DNA from: Pseudanabaenaceae cyanobacterium MP8IB2.15
GTDB lineage: Bacteria; Cyanobacteriota; Cyanobacteriia; Pseudanabaenales; Pseudanabaenaceae
DNA: 5,918 bases
Direction: 5' to 3'
Assembly: GCA_030248825.1 (NCBI GenBank)
Contig: JARCMB010000118.1
Span: forward strand, 1-5,918
The translations under genes and the position numbers were made by a program. Positions 5,068 to 5,918 of this stretch are shown here, in pieces; position 1 is the stretch's first letter; each line of letters starts with the position of its first letter. The notes below the pieces were generated by a model. That model ran no database searches. It was not told the DNA's origin and worked only from the letters and a program-made list of their open reading frames with translations.

Positions 5068-5918
5068 ATGCGGTTACGTTCTGAACCTTGGATCTTTCGT
5101 TGGGCTAAGCCTTTAATCATCGCCCTAGCTCTGTTTGGTGCATCGATCACCAGCTATCTTACAGTCACGCATTTTTTTGGTAATGCTCCTGCTCTATGTA
5201 CGGCGGCGGCTGGTGAAGGCTGCGATCTTGTGCTCAACAGTGAGTATGCCAAAGTGTTTGGGATTCCGCTGACGATCTTTGGCGCGTTGGGTTATCTGAC
5301 TGTGGCAGGACTGGCGGCAGTACCGTTGGCGATTAAAAGTGAAGATATTAAGTCCAAGGGCAAGCTAAATCAGCAAACGTCTTTTCTGTTGTTTTTGGTG
5401 ACGACAGCAATGCTGGTGTTCAGTGGCTATCTGATGTACTTGCTAGCGTTTGAAATTAAGACGACTTGCTTGTACTGCATTACCTCAGCGACAATCGTAA
5501 CTTCGATGTGGTTTTTGAACCTGTTTGGGCGGGAATGGGAAGATCGCGGCAACCTGATATTTACGGGACTAATTGTCGGTTCGATCGTGTTGGTCGGGAC
5601 TTTGGGGATTTTTGCCGTTCAAAACAAAACGGCAGCAGTCAGTCAGACTTATACAGGTCGATTAGCGCAACATCTCACTAGTTCTGGGGCGAAGATGTAT
5701 GGGGCATTCTGGTGTCCGCATTGCCGCGAACAAAAGGAGTTGTTTGGGGATGCGGCTAAACAAGTTCCCTATGTCGAATGCGATCCCAGAGGTGAAGAGC
5801 CACAGGAGCAACTCTGTCGCAGCAAAAATATTAAAGGATTCCCAACTTGGGAGATTAGTGGCAAGATGCATGAAGGCAGACAAACGCTTGACGAGTTAGC
5901 AAATCTATCTGGCTATCA
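5068..5918 (+). CDS. Vitamin K epoxide reductase (VKOR)-thioredoxin fusion, 3' end missing
   Basis: The frame is open from ATG 5068 to the window edge (283 complete codons). VKOR reoxidises a thioredoxin-like disulfide-forming partner, passing electrons to quinone; cyanobacteria fuse the two, with active sites facing the thylakoid lumen or periplasm. Hydrophobic helices lie near 15-33, 66-88, 104-128, 133-152 and 163-185. The VKOR part has loop cysteines Cys44 and Cys52, Ser58 in L-V-L-N-S, and the quinone-site C-L-Y-C (134-137). The thioredoxin-like domain starts near 200, with W-C-P-H-C (215-219), Cys238, Cys250 and Phe-Pro259-Thr, the cis-proline loop. The domain matches my memory of the structurally solved Synechococcus VKOR to its last conserved residues, so only about ten residues are probably lost. 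Cys44-Cys52 spacing is two residues longer than I remember there. ATG 5068 gives a short basic N-terminus before helix 1, as expected. Its plant relative LTO1 is needed for photosystem II assembly. The gap to btpA is 42 bp, so co-transcription is likely. Confidence 0.93.
   Translation, partial: MRLRSEPWIFRWAKPLIIALALFGASITSYLTVTHFFGNAPALCTAAAGEGCDLVLNSEYAKVFGIPLTIFGALGYLTVAGLAAVPLAIKSEDIKSKGKLNQQTSFLLFLVTTAMLVFSGYLMYLLAFEIKTTCLYCITSATIVTSMWFLNLFGREWEDRGNLIFTGLIVGSIVLVGTLGIFAVQNKTAAVSQTYTGRLAQHLTSSGAKMYGAFWCPHCREQKELFGDAAKQVPYVECDPRGEEPQEQLCRSKNIKGFPTWEISGKMHEGRQTLDELANLSGY

Noticed and set aside
5662..5899. Short frames on both strands near the right edge (73 and 66 codons)
   Set aside because: Both overlap the thioredoxin-like domain of the VKOR fusion, whose frame carries W-C-P-H-C and the cis-proline loop.
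1..5918. A novel defence, mobile or biosynthetic system
   Set aside because: All six substantial genes belong to recognisable families of cyanobacterial core metabolism; there is no transposase, integrase, toxin-antitoxin pair, CRISPR repeat or att-like repeat.

Overview
The window looks like ordinary chromosomal DNA from a cyanobacterium. Gene content supports this: a BtpA-type photosystem I biogenesis protein, a Nostoc-type beta-carotene ketolase (CrtW) and a VKOR-thioredoxin fusion of the cyanobacterial kind. So does an excess of CGATCG: I counted about 27 copies by eye in 5.9 kb, including three full HIP1 octamers (GCGATCGC). The variant TCGATCGA is about four times commoner than canonical HIP1, which may help identify the lineage. 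I cannot name a genus with confidence.

Layout. (1) 1-1050, plus strand: the 3' part of a family-10-like glycoside hydrolase (GHL10/PF02638 type), cut by the left edge. (2) 1146-2339, plus: a complete group I (IscS/NifS-like) cysteine desulfurase. (3) 2340-2457: a non-coding gap with a perfect 9-bp inverted repeat. (4) 2458-3234, plus: crtW, beta-carotene ketolase. (5) 3231-4022, minus: a class II glutamine amidotransferase (EgtC/YafJ type), converging on crtW with a 4-bp overlap of stop codons. (6) 4023-4152: a divergent intergenic region with a consensus -10 box readable on both strands. (7) 4153-5025, plus: btpA, with a non-ATG start. (8) 5033-5067: a 35-bp tract of five degenerate heptamers. 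(9) 5068-5918, plus: a VKOR-thioredoxin fusion running off the right edge with no stop codon.

How the genes fit together. btpA and the VKOR gene are 42 bp apart on the same strand, and both families are linked to thylakoid protein biogenesis (photosystem I accumulation and lumenal disulfide formation), so they may be co-expressed. CrtW supplies ketocarotenoids for photoprotection. The cysteine desulfurase supplies sulfur for Fe-S clusters and other thio-cofactors, for which photosystem I is a large consumer. The amidotransferase may act in thiol metabolism, but nothing next to it confirms that. These links are thematic; apart from btpA-VKOR, the arrangement does not look like a dedicated pathway cluster.

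I found no tRNA, rRNA, CRISPR array, transposase, insertion-sequence ends or defence genes, and no convincing evidence of a previously undescribed system. The best leads are small: the heptamer tract abutting the VKOR start codon, the inverted repeat ahead of crtW, the longer active-site cysteine loop in VKOR, and the TCGATCGA bias.
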